64,000 nucleotides of DNA from contig NC_064836.1 of NCBI RefSeq assembly GCF_024166365.1, forward strand, positions 5,146,001-5,210,000. Direction: 5' to 3'. Below are positions 24,701 through 38,500 of this stretch, in pieces. Source of the DNA: Elephas maximus indicus (Eukaryota; Chordata; Mammalia; Proboscidea; Elephantidae). Under the pieces are notes generated by a model, which was given only the letters and a program-made list of their open reading frames with translations, had not been told where the DNA came from and did not search any database. Both the position numbers and the translations under genes were made by a program. Every line of letters starts with the position of its first letter. Within the stretch, counting starts at the first letter, position 1.

Positions 24701-27700
24701 AAGCCAATTTTTAAGAGCTGTTCATGTGCTAAGTAATTATATTAATTGTAAATATTTAAAATACATTGTTTCATTATTTTTTCTGGTCTTTAATATTCAA
24801 GAATGCAAACTTTACCAAAGCTTTGCAGTAACTTTTCCAGGCCAAGAGAATATTGATCACTGTAAAATCAAAGCTAAATAAATAAATAGCCCTGTGATAA
24901 ATAGCAAGCTACTTGCAATTTTACTTTTGCTGACAGGGTTTCAATATTTCAACATTTAAAAAGGTTTCTTAAAACAAAAGGAATCCACTCTAAGTTTCAA
25001 TAAAACACAGGATTTGGTTCCCCTTACTAACTGATGTGGAGATGACTTTTCTAGCTAGGATAAACAATTAAAAAGTCAGCATCAGTGAGCAGAACCAGCT
25101 TATTTCCAACCATCTTAATAAATTGTACCAAGTACACAACTAAAGTACATAAGTATCTGATTTGCAAAATAAATATAGCTAGGCTTTATTTCTCAGGTTT
25201 ACCATATCAACATATGGCAAGCATAAATGTGTGTATGTGTGTATATGTGTATGTATATGCACACACATATAAGTAGAAAGTCTTAAAATGGTTTCTGTAT
25301 TGGATGTAGCCAAAATCCTTAATACAAATAGCAATTATATTTTAGTTTCAGAATAAAAACAGTTTTCAAAAGTGTTTACATTATAAATGTAAAAAAATGT
25401 AAAAGATACTGATAAAAAGGCAAAGGGGAAATGAACTTCTGTGAAATGACCAGTATTACACTCAATGTTAGAAAAGTCATTAAAAACTTCTTGAGAAGGC
25501 TGCAAACATAGCAATCCAATTTTCTAATCGGTATGGAGGCACAGGCTAACTTTTTAAGACCTTTGGAAATTGTTATAGTAATTTTATGTCACAGGAAATA
25601 CAACAGTATGTAGGATATATAAATCGAGATCAAATTATAAAAAGATTCTATTATACTCCAATAGTTACATATCTGTTGACATTTCTGGCAATTTCTCCCC
25701 TGAGGGACACTAACAGGCAGTGGTGTAACCCCTACAAAAAAAAAAAAAAAGGCTGGTTTTTCCTTTCAACACTAGCATTGATCTCTGACCAACTTTACAA
25801 GCAGTTCTATACTCAAAATAGGAAGAAAATAGTTATTTCTTTTTCCTATGTCGCTGGGAGAAAATAAGAATTTGTCTATAAAAACTGGGTACTTTTTTTT
25901 TTTTACTGGGTTTTTTTTTGGCATACAGAGCTATTGTAAATCTCAACAAAAGTGCTTACAATAGTCAATAAGGTAACAGGAAAAAAACCTCACAAAGTTA
26001 AACAGGACAGAAAATAGCGAGGAAAGATACTAGTGATGCGATTACTGATATAAAGTCTAGAATGGTAATATTCATTAAATTTACTAAACAGAAAAAATGA
26101 ATAGCTGTGTTTTTGTTTCAAGACTTTGTAATAAATGGCATAGCCATTTGTGGCAATAAATCTGAAGAGTAAAATTCTAACATCGAATAGGTACTTGTCA
26201 ACTTAAAAACATCTCAGACTATACACTAAAAGTGTTCGCCTAAGTAAGATTAGCTTCCATTATGTCTTTTCAATATACTAGGTATAGGGTCTCTATGAAT
26301 TGGAATTGACTCAATGCTAAATGGCAATGATTTTTTTTTTCTTTTTGCTTGTTTGTTTTTGGGAGGTATTGTTCGGCAGAGCTAAATATTTTTAAAATAA
26401 AGTCCCAGTCACAGTTACTGAAAGGAGGACTTGGTTTTGAATCATTTCTCTGATAGAATAATGTTCTGGAACAATTTTATGACAATATAAATGCCTCAAT
26501 GTGTATTCCATGTGCTGTAAATTTTGTTTTGTGTAACCTTCCTCTTTCATGGAAGGAAAGTATTATATAATTTCCACTAGAGGGCACTGTTGTAATCCAT
26601 ATTGTGATTTTTTTTTCCCACAGATTTAACTATTAATGAAATTCGACATCTTGGAAATTAGTATCATTTCAACAGAGAAACTGCAGAGAAAATAACTTGC
26701 TTTCAAAATAACAACACGGTATCCATATTTTTCAAAGTGGACTAAAAATACCAAGTTTATAATTATGACGTTAGTTTCAGTTAGATTAGATATAGCCTAT
26801 GTAAAACAGTGGCCTTGGATTGAAGACTTCTCAAATATGTTTTCATATAGGTAGTATTTTTACATAAAAAAGGCATCTGTTAATAGGAACACATTAATTT
26901 ATTTCAAAAAAATTTTACCATTAGAAGCTTTCCAACAGATTTCCTTATCCCTTAACACACTTTAAAAAAAAAAAAATAGCTAGATCATAATAATACTGCT
27001 CTCAATATTGAGCCAAATTAAACAAAGTGCACAAAATACAAAATACAAAATTTAAGGTTTTTTTAAAATCATGACTTGGTTAAACTTATTTTTATTATTT
27101 TATAAAATCTACATTCAGCATTATTTCCAATTACCTGGGCCTCCTCCTCCCATACACATTTTCCCCCTCAGGCCAAGATTTTCTTATCTTGCAATTTACA
27201 ATCACTTTTTCTTGCTCAGGAGAAGTAAGTGGCTATGTCCCCCAAAACAAGGACTATGACATTTCTTTCCTGGCCAACAGAACAAAGCTGTTCAATGGAC
27301 TGTATTTTTCCAAAGATCCTAACAAGTGTGCCATTTTCTGAGATTTATCACCTGAGCAAGAATCACTATCTTTAAATTCATTTTATTCCCAGAACCTACT
27401 GAGTTCCTACAAAGAAAAGTGTGTCATAAACACAATACTATAACCGAAACCCTACTAGAACATTCTGAGTATAGCATCATTTATTACGCTGGGGAAGAAC
27501 GTAATTTAGACAATCTAAGTTTTTATCTCATAAATTTCATGAAAACTTAATTTTGTTTGCAAACATTTTAAAATATGAGATTTATTATCTTAACATAAGC
27601 CATCTGATTGCTCATATTTTTCTTAAAGACACTAACATATTGGCATTTCTCTTAAATCCCCATTCACCCAAAACCTGGTTTCAAAATACTTGACTGGCAA

Positions 27701-30700
27701 GTCTCTGTGTGCCAAAAGGTACATATAACTTGTGAGAATGTTCATTAAAGATGAAAGTACATTACTCACCAGTTATAAAATGAGCTGATAGCTGTTGTGC
27801 TATATTCCATAAATTCATTAGAATGATTTATAAGCCATTAAATATATAAGAAATGAAACAGATAGCAAAGTTGTATTTTAAGTGTGCATATCGCCTTGTA
27901 TAATGGGTAAAAAAGAAAATCACATAGATCAATCAAGGGCGAAAACATCTTCTTTATTGTGCATTCAAAAGATAACTATTTATTCTCAAACTGCTAATCT
28001 ACATGGTAATATATTTAAAGAAAGAGAATAAATAACCACAGTTTAATAGCGTTTGGTCTTATTAACAGCAATTATGACTATTAAACATCTTTCTATTTGC
28101 AAACAGTGTATTTGGGTTAAAGTCTTGACTACATTCCAAGAAGGGGCATTTATGAACAGGCACACTGTTTTATACCATATTATATTGGAAAAATAACCTT
28201 CAATTCATATTTTCTGATGCTGCTTTTACATAATTAATAGAACAGGTTGAAAATGTGAGTGGATTGCTATTTGTCCCAGACATGAAATAGTTAAGAGTGA
28301 TATGTGCGCCAGGGTTTTAATAGGGTTTAACAATAGAAAGCTTCAATCCTCCACTTCCACCAGATTTTGTTGTGGTGGTTTTGCCTTGCTTAGGGCCATC
28401 CATCTGTTAATGTCGACCTGCAGTACAACTAAGCTCCCTGCTCGTTCACTAGTCCAGTTGATGTGTGTGTGAGTGTGTGAGTGTGTGTCATGCAGACACA
28501 CAGATACATCCACACCCTCACTGCTTAGACTAAGCCAAGAATGGCTAACAGTATTAAAGATGGGACAGTATCTTAGATTTATATAAGTTTTACATATTAT
28601 TTAAAGGAAATTTCTTATTCTTGGAACAGAAAATTCCAATACGAATTTTCAAAGGCAAAATATTTTAGAACGTAACTTCAATGACAGACTTAATGATCTA
28701 AACAGTAATCATTAAGTCTTCAGTATTCTATTTTAAAATAAAATTGATGGAAGAAGTAAGTACATAGGATTAAAACTGTTCTGTACTGTGACCAGTGGCA
28801 GTATTCTCACTGGACTTGCTAAGGCCTTGTTTTCAATAAAACCGGAGGAAGATCCTTTCCCTGGAGTCCTGTTAGGCCGGGGCTGCTGTTGGAACTGTCA
28901 TCTTCACACAAAAGTGAAAAGGGTTGGGCTTTACAAATGTGAAGCCTAATTGGGAGATCTCCATGCCAGTACCCTTGACATTTATTTAAGCCTCATCAAC
29001 AAAACGGGAAATAACCATACTAATTAACACACCAGCACACAAACTACTATTTGTTGAGGTGGATTGTAGATTCACAATCTATTCCAAAAATAAGTTAAGT
29101 TATGGAACACAGGTTTAAAATAAGACATATTTAGATTTTTGTTCTATTCTACAGTTTCCAGATTATAAAACTTTACATATTTTTCTAACTTTAAAATATA
29201 CTCTTGAAATTCAAATTATCATAATCTCATTTTCATCTTTTGAGAGACATAAAATAAAGTCTTTCACTGATAAGCCTAGCAATGCAAAGGGAAGTTCTTT
29301 TCATAGCTGAGATCAGGCTTCTCAAATTGACAATCTACAGAGCTAGGCCTGGAATGAGTGCAGTCCACCTTCTTTATTTAGATAATTTTATTGACAATAA
29401 AATGACATAGCAGAGGTCTGATAAATCAAGGGATTTTTCGGTACAACAAGCTATATATGTTTTTTCTAAGCCACAGACTGGAATCTAAAGCCATGCCTAC
29501 TTAGAATGAAGATGGGTAATTTTAGGGCCCCCACTACTTTAGTGACTAGGGGTTCATTAGTGACTCTGAGCAGTAACTACCAAGAGACAACATCAGATGG
29601 TGCCACTGCTATAAAAGATCTGAAGCTTAATATATGTGTATATGTATATATGAATATCTACCAATAATTGAGTGCCTATTACGTGGCAGATATTGTATAT
29701 GCATTACCTATGATGTCTACAGCAGCCCAGGAAAACGTATTGCTCTTATCATTTTGCCGATGCACAAAGCAAGGTTTGGGGATGTTATATTTTGCTCGAT
29801 GCAAAATACTAGTACCTTTTTCAAAATCAAGGTGTATCTGGCTCTAAATTCCATGCCCTTGTCTTTAACTGCTGTCTTCTATAAGCACCCCAGCCCCCAG
29901 AAATGTACCCTAAAATAGTAGTTAAGTATTTAAAGTTCTAGGGTCAATTTGTCTGATTTCGAATCCCTATTCAGCTACTAATTACCTATAGAACTTCGGG
30001 CACATTTTTTAATCTGTTTGTCCCTCTATTTCTAAATGTGAAAACTACCCACTCTAAATGGATTGTTGGGAGTTTACATACATGAATATATACAGACAGT
30101 CTCACTGTTATCAAGGAACTGTATCTTCCTTCTTCCCCATGTTTTCCAAGGCTACTCTGGTACACATTTATATGACTTCAGCTTTATCAAAATTGAGGTT
30201 TAGAAAATAACAGTAAGAACATCGAAATTATCTGCATCACCACATCCTATAGGCCCCTACCGAATATTGCTCTAGGTAATGCAATTCACCATATGGCAAA
30301 TCTTTAAAAAAGTTTGGTTATTTTAATATAAGATGGAGCCCAGAGCAAGGCTCCTTTTGAGGCATTACTGAGAGGCTGGTAGAGTCACTATGAGTTGGAA
30401 TCTACTGGACGGCAACCGGTTTGGTTTGGTTTGGTTTTGGTTTGAACATTAGAAAGAGACGTTACTCTGCTAGCTCAGTGAGCTTTACACAAGGAAGAAA
30501 ACAGTGTATTCTAAGCTTACTTCCACTTGTAGCCCGTTTTCTGTTTTGTTTGCTTTTTGTAAAAGTGGCACAACTCTCTTATGAGTGCTAAGGCAGTGGG
30601 GCTAGGACACTAAGCTGTCTTTAGAGCGGTATTAACGAACCTGAACATTTCCAACAGTAGAACATGCACAGAAGAGACCAAATAAAGAAAATCAAACTTC

Positions 30701-32506
30701 TGTCTCATGAAACAAAGATCCTTGCCTCTATTAGGTCCTTCCAGTAAACTGTGAGCTCTTGTGACACTGACTTCAGCTGTGGATCTTCAATACCTAGCCC
30801 CATTCCTCTTTCTCAGAGTATCTGTGTACCTCCCGAGCAAGTTTTTGTTTTTTTAACCTTTGGCATCGTGAATCATGCAGCTGTGTTTTTCTATTTGGCT
30901 TGCTAGGCAAGAGAATGCACCTACCAGCTACCTGTGACACTTACTTTCTCTCTGTCTTAAATCTTAACTAATTGAAACAAATTTTATTCTTTATTCTAAT
31001 ACTTTTTGAAGTTGTCAAACTATTTTTGGAAATAGGTGGAATATAAATAAACAAATACTAGTTTCTCTGACATATTTATTGATATCTAGATCTTGCCTTT
31101 AACCACACATAACTATTTCTTGAAATACTTACATATTTAATTGAAAGTCATAATATGCACAGATCTTATTATTATTACACTTGGAGAGTTGGGGGTAAGA
31201 ATACTCATTGATCTGGCAATTATCACAAATCAATATGCTCACTGCTCTACCATCAGCTTTCTGTATCTTCCATAACACACTGGGGTCATATTTTGATGAA
31301 AAGTAATGAGACTGGATTATTTCCAAAATGTGAACCAAGCAAGTTTCCAAGATACTGGTCCACAAAGAAAAGGCTGCTCCCTCTTGATTTCCTCACCCAA
31401 AATGCAAAGGTGAATTATCCCACAACACATATGGATAGGCTGACCTTAAACTTACGAAGCTTCAGGTTTGTGATACGAGGATCCAGCCTCCAAGTACTTA
31501 AAAATACAGATTTTTTGCAAAGATGACTTTTTGTCAAATAATATTATGAGGTAATTAGAATTGGTAGATATCACTTGAGACATTGTCACAGCCCATAAAA
31601 CCCTTTCTCTGATAACTGCCCCCGACTTACCCCTACCACCCTCCTGGTGTCCTTAGTAATATGGTACTCTGCCTTCTTCTTTGGCTTGAGTTGATGGAAC
31701 CAAGATTAATGCCTGATACAAGTGTGCTAATTACATTCTTCCAAAAGAAACATAGATTTATGATTCAGGAATGATAGTCCGTTTCTAGTGGTTGCCTCAC
31801 TTGAAGAGCAGCAAGTTCTGAATTGGGGCAAGGGAAGCAGAAAATGGCAACACACAGGAAGCACAATGAGCAGGCACACAGATGGAAGAGCAGACTGCGT
31901 ATAAATAAACATCTTGAATTGACATTCAGGTCCTTAAAAGTAAATAATCCCCCAGCACACGGCAGGTGGAGTAGAAACTACTTTTAGAGCTGGCTGGATA
32001 AGTGGGGAAAAGGACCAAGAAACTCAGCAACAAAGGAATACTGAAGTAAACGTTGACGATTTTCCACAATCAGGTATTAGTGGCCCAATAGGTGGCAGCC
32101 TTCCATTCGCTGGTAGTGAGTCTTTTCAACAAGTCTATTCAACAAAGAGGATTTAATGTTGAATGAGACGTTTTCTTTCTCCTAAGCTGGAGAAGGATGG
32201 TTATTTCTGATGGTGGAAATCCTTCCGCATAAAAGCAAATTTTGCAAAGCCAAGTTCAGTTATCAACTTGATTAACTGTGGTCACTTCGGCCTCTGCCAG
32301 TTTTCTTAGTTACCCTTATATACTATTTCTTCTTCTCCCTCTCCCCTCTGGATTTTGGACTCAGGAACTGTAGTCCATTTTTTGTGGCTACTTGAACTGA
32401 AAGCCTGCAGGGTCTTTGTCACAGACACAGGAGAGCAGAGAAAGCCAGCGTACAGAATGCACAATACACCGATACGCAGACAGAACAGGCCAGGTACCGC
32501 TGAGAG

Positions 32507-32539
<33 letters not shown>

Positions 32540-35500
32540 GCAGACAAGCAGGCAGGCAGCTCATCTCCTTCCCTGACTGCTTCTTCCATTTCCTAGTTCC
32601 AATCCCACCAGAGGCCTAAGTACATTCCTGTACTTGGATGTCCTAAGAAGCCCCTATATCCTTATAATAAAGCCTCCATTTTGTTTTACTTCATTTGTAT
32701 GTTTGTTAGCACTACGGAATTAAAAAAATAATTCGAATCGGGGATTGCATGACAATTTTTATTTGAATGTTTTTTATGCTTTTATAAATAAGCTGATACC
32801 AGCTGCTGTCGAGCCGATTCTGACTCAGGATGGCCCCAAGCATGTCAGAGTAGAACTGCTGTCTATAAAGTTTGCAATGGCTGATTTTTTAGAAGTAGAC
32901 TGCCAGGCCTTTCTTCCATGGTGCTTCTGGGTAGACTTGAACCTCCAATCTTTTGGTTAGTAGGCAAACACATTAACCATTTGTACCACCCAGGGACTTA
33001 TAAATAAGCTGCTAGCCACAAACTGACTATCATTTCAGAGCACTATAACTATCAGTTCAAAGAAATAAAATTAGTATTACAAGAAAACATGATTCTGGTA
33101 TCCTGGGGGAAAAATATGGCTGGAAAGTAGCAAGGAAAAAATTGAAGAGCCAGAAGCTCAGCTCTTCAGTAAGTGTACACGTGACTCTAAAACCAAATGA
33201 TCAAACTTCAGCTACAGAAAAAATACAAGCAAAATATTAAATTAAGATAAATATTATTAGTGATCAGAAGTAGCAATGCTTAAAAAATTCAGCCGTTAGA
33301 GACTAGAGAAACCCTGACAGTACGGCCCCCGGACACCCTTCCAGCTCAGTAATGAGGTCACTCCCGAGGCTCACCCTTGGGCCGAGGACTGAACGGGCCC
33401 ACGGAACAAAACAGGACCAAAGGGGGCGCCAGCCCCGGGGGGGGACTGGAGGGCAGGAGGGAGCAGGAAGGCTGGTAACAGGGAGCCCAGGGTTGAGAAG
33501 GGAGAGTGGTGACACGTTGTGGCATTGTTAACCACTGTCATAAAGCAGTATGTGTACTGACTGTTTAAGGAGAAACTAGTTTGTTCTGTAAACTTCCACC
33601 TAAAGTACTACAAAAAAAAAAAAAACTTAGCTGTTAAAACGGATGCACACACAGATATATACATCTATTCATATAACGAAACACATGCATGTCAAGAAAC
33701 ATATATATTGGGTACACATGCCGTAACTCAGATATTTATTGCTTAAAGTAAAAATTAGTATGCAGACACTATCAGCAACTGCTTAATAATACTAAATATG
33801 TTGGTTTAACCAATTCCTATATAACAAACAAGAAAAGCATATTAGAGTACTTAATTGAATAAGCCCCACTTCTCTTAATTCTTGTTAATGTCAACATTTT
33901 GTTGTCCATCTGAAAATCATAAAATGCTAATTAATGAATGTAATGGAATTAATGATATTACAATAAATGATAGCCCTGAGGATTCAGTATAAGTATATAA
34001 TGGACACAGCCTATTGTCTTGTAGGGTGTTCTGTTACCTAACACATTTTTTCTCTCGGAACTTGCATCTCTAAGAATTAACAGAAAACAATCAATTGGTA
34101 ATAATTAGAATTAAATTATTATAAAAAGTTACAACATGTTAAATGAAAGGAAGATTTAGAAATTTAAGTATGAGGAGCAGATATAATATTTTTCTTAACT
34201 TAAAACAGACATTTAGGAAAGGTACTTTCCAATTTAAATATTCTATTTTTATCTTATAGAATCATATGGATAACAAAACTCCAATTTTTTTCCACATAAA
34301 AATCTATTCATCATGCTAAGCATAACCAAAACGCTCCGATATTAAGGCAGGACACAGTAGACAAAAAAATGTTTAAGATGCTGACACTTGAGAACAGATA
34401 GACAAGCAATTAAACATACTGTGATGGGACAAAAACCAGAGAAATCAATAGCAAATCCATTATTAGGTTATAAGTTAATAAAGGTTTTCTAGGTAAGGGT
34501 AGTGGCCAAAAAAGGTTTCTGCATTCACAGAATAATTATTTTATTGAAGAGCTTTTTAGGTCATACAATCAGCATTCACTATTAGTATGCTGTTACTAAG
34601 CAATTCTAACATATGAAAATATCAGCATCATAAAATGGATGCCTGAGAAGACACTTAATATGTGACAAAAATGCTTCCATGAGGGCAGAGACTTTTTGTT
34701 TTAGTTTTAGGTAGGGAGTTAGTACAGGCCTACTGGCCTTCTCATTTTTAAAGACATGCGGAAGCACTTTTTCTTTACAGCCATCTGACGCCTGCAGTGC
34801 CTGGGTACCAAGAAAGCTAAGGCAGCATTAGAGATGGGTTCCCAGCCCACTCTGCCACCACCCAGCTATGAGACTTAGGGGCAAATGATGTGAACACTCT
34901 GGTTATCATCTGTAAACTCTGGCAACTGCAATAATTAAAATGCTATATAGCCTCTTTCACTTTTGTAATTTTTTAACTATAATCCACTCCAGAATTCTTT
35001 TTAAAAGCTGTTTTCTAAGGCTACTTAAAACACAATTTGGTTTATAAAAATTTAGCTTACTTAAAATCTTTAGAAACCTACCTATGATGCAAAATCAGAG
35101 ACACACCCAGCTGTCATTCTGATCATTTTCTCATTCTGGGACAACATTTTAAGATAAGCAGAAGCTTTAAATGTTTGTAGCAAATAAAATATTTAACCTT
35201 AGAAAAACACAGACACATACTACTTCCTACTCTAATTTTCACAGCTTATTTTAATGGTTAAATCCCCACCTATGAATTTCATTTTATTTTTGTAGTGAAG
35301 GAAATCTGTGATGTTCTGTTCATCACCATGCCCATTCATACTCTACAGCAATCACACATTTAATGGTCTCTCCCCCACAATGAACGGTAGCTCCCTGAGG
35401 ATGTGCCTTAACGAACACGTGGAGTCTCAAATCTGGAGCACCTTATTCCTGATGCCCTCGTGGTCGGCCCTCATGCCATCTACTCCCCTCCTTGACTAAA

Positions 35501-38500
35501 ACTACAGGATTTCTTACATAAGCTAAAAATGAATGGGTCCAAAATTGTCTCTAAAGAATTCCATGTCATTATTGTGTGCCATCGAGTTGATTTCAACTCG
35601 TAGTAACCTCATGTGACAGAGAATTACATAATTTTAGAATGTGGTGCCACTAGGGATAAATACTCTTACCTGGGCAAGTTTACGCTTTTCTAGATTTTCT
35701 CCCTTTTCATTGTGTAATGTGTAAACTGGAGTATATTGTACAGAACCAGAACAGGCTCCATAATCTTCCTCATTTTCCTACACATGAAGAAATACATAGG
35801 TAACTATTTTAAAATACTTTTTTATCATTACTGTTATTCGATTAATATGCAAAGCATAAGATACAGATGCAAATAAAATAACCAATTACAAGTTTGAAGA
35901 CCGTATTTGGGAAGAAAATGTATTCTGTTATAATATAAACTGGTAATTTCCAAAATAAGTTCTGATTGTTTTGAATAATTTGAATAAGACTTACATGAAA
36001 ATAATTTGCTTTCTATCAATACACTGAAGTATTAGGTCATCCTTTCTCTCCAAAGGTAGAAATTCAAAACATAACAGTTGATAATATCTGCAGAGCTATA
36101 ATGTGTAATCAAATCAAACACAAACCACCCATGCATAAATATTCATATACATATAAAATTCATAGATTCAAATACAAATGCTTATATCCAGTCTTATAAA
36201 CCAAAAACTTGCTTCAATTTAAAATAACTTCTATTGTAAAAATCCTATAAAACCAAGTGATGGCATTCCTGGTTCAATTCTACACTAAAGATTATCTTTT
36301 TGAAAAAAATTCTCAGCTTGAAGCAAGAACTTCAATTGTGATATCAACACAATCAACTTTATGAAAACATACATCCTGTTAAAGCGTCTTTGAAGATTTC
36401 TGTAGTTCTCTGATAAAATATGCAAACAATAAAGGGATTATTCAGTGGATGCATATAGAATAGCAGATAGGTGCTGGAGGGCTTGTTATGAAAAATACAT
36501 CCTTGAACAAAGGGCTAAGCATATTTCGAAAGTCATTAAAAACACACATCTCATGTGATTCGTAAAGTATACGCTTCACACAATGCAAGAATTAAGACAG
36601 AATGAAAAGAAGGCTATGACCTACCTTGTGTTTCAGCTTACTCTTCACTTCCTTTATTCCCTGCTTTGCATGATTTTTTGCCTGGAAAACGATAATACAA
36701 GTGTCTGGCTCAGCATGGTACTAGTACTGTTTAAAGAATAATTACATGAGATCACATTTAATGAAAATTGGTAACTATCCATATTATTTAGAAAAGGAAC
36801 AGATTATAATCTTTTCAGGGACAGAGTACCGCTTACTATTATACCTAAATTAGTTGATGAAAAAGCGATTAGTCTCTACTTGTTTATTAACCTCAGACAA
36901 AGGGAACATTTAGCCTATTTTGCCTCCTAAACCATAAAGAACACAAAGCGAGGCAACCAGATGACCACAGCCCAGTCTTCATTTGAAACCATGACAAACT
37001 GGGAGAGAAGAATGGAAAGTGCTTCACAGCAGCAGGTTATCAGAGAAAAGTTTGGACTTTAAGAAACTCAGGCAAATTTGCAAAGTCTTACTTACCAAAG
37101 TGCTTTCACAGGCAGACAGATTTGTGAAAGCAAAACCATCCTAATGGTAAGATTTATCATACCTAGTTATTCCGGTAAAGATTGAAAGTCATTTAACAAT
37201 TTAAGGGTTACCCTAATGTTCGTAGGGCATCTGACTCCAGCATTGGAGTCTCTCAGATCCTGTTGTGAATCCTGTGGGGTATAACTTAACTACAGACAAC
37301 TGGGGGTGGGAGAGCTTTCATAAAACCCTTCGCCTTTGTTCACTGGAAATTCTCACTCACAGTGGTCATAGTAAAAACAAGAAAAGAAACTTACGTTATT
37401 TTGTGTTTCCTAAGCATATGATTGTGTGCAGTCAGTACAACAACCTTATAAAGTTAGTAGTATTATTATTATTATTCCATTTGACAAAGAAAACTGAGGA
37501 AAGAAACTCAGAGAGGCTAAGTTCATATATCCAAGATTCAAACCCAGGTCTACGTGATTCCAAAGTAAAACTCCTTCCCATCTCGAATGAGATGGAGACA
37601 CTAAAGAGGGACTAAGGTTTTTAAAATACATTGACTGAATTTGAGCCTCAATCTATTGTTGTCAGGTGCCATCAAGTCGGTTCCTACTCATAGCGCCCCT
37701 ATATACAACAGAACGAAACAGTGCAGGGTCCTGTACCATCCTCACAATTGTTGCTATGTTTGAGCCCATTGTTGCAGCCACTGTGTCAATTCATCTCATT
37801 GAGAGTCTTCCTCTTTTTCACTGACTCTCTACCAAACATGATGTCCTTCTCCAGGGACTGATCCCTCCTGATTAACGTGTCCAAAGCATGTGAGAGGAAG
37901 TTTCGACATCCTTACTTCTAACGAGCGTTCTGGCTGTATTTCTTCTAAGACAGATTTGTTTATAATTCAAATGTATCAATTCTTCTTTTGTCTTCCTTAT
38001 TCATTGTCCAGCTTTCCCATGCATATGAGATGACTGAAAATGATGATTGAGTTGGGTCAGGCACACCTTCATCCTCAAAGTGACATCTTCGCTTTTTAAC
38101 ACTTGAAAGAGGTCTTTTGCAGTAGATCTGCCCAAAGAAATATGTTATTTGATTTCTTGGTGGATCCAAGTAAAATGAAATCCTCGACAACTTTGATATT
38201 TTTTCCATTTATCATGATGTTGCTTATTGGTCCAGTTGTATTTTTTTTTCTTTTTTATGTTGAGGTGTAATCCATACTGAAGTCTTTGATCTCCATCAGA
38301 AAGTGCCTCAAGTCCCCTCCATTTTCAGCAAGCAAGGTTGTGTCATCTGCTTATCGGAGTTTGTTAGTGAGTCTTGATGCCATGTTCTTCTCCATATAGT
38401 CCAGCTTCTCAGGTTATTTGCTCTGCATACAGGCTGAATAAGTACAGTGAAAGGATACAACCCTGACGCACACCTTTCCTGATTTTAAACCACGCAGTAT

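Larger units (their letters stand above)
14725..35669 (-). other. Large DENND1B intron (20.9 kb)
   Basis: It holds the repeats listed separately. Long stretches with no gene and nothing I recognise are 14725-15350, 17620-18430, 19905-20580, 21100-22000, 23700-26270, 26600-29930, 30860-32080, and 33640-35565. These contain only simple A/T runs, weak MIR/L2-like scraps (for example 20900-21090 and 35370-35440) and short chance ORFs. Confidence 0.8.

Noticed and set aside
32355-32619. Arg/Glu-repeat ORFs
   Set aside because: Direct translation of a (GA)n microsatellite.
35308-35499. 63-aa plus ORF
   Set aside because: Probably part of an old L2-like repeat (GTAGCTCCCTGAGGATGTGC phrase). No gene signals.
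37265-37615. 116-aa plus-strand ORF
   Set aside because: Overlaps a MIR-like repeat and a TTA microsatellite. No recognisable domain.
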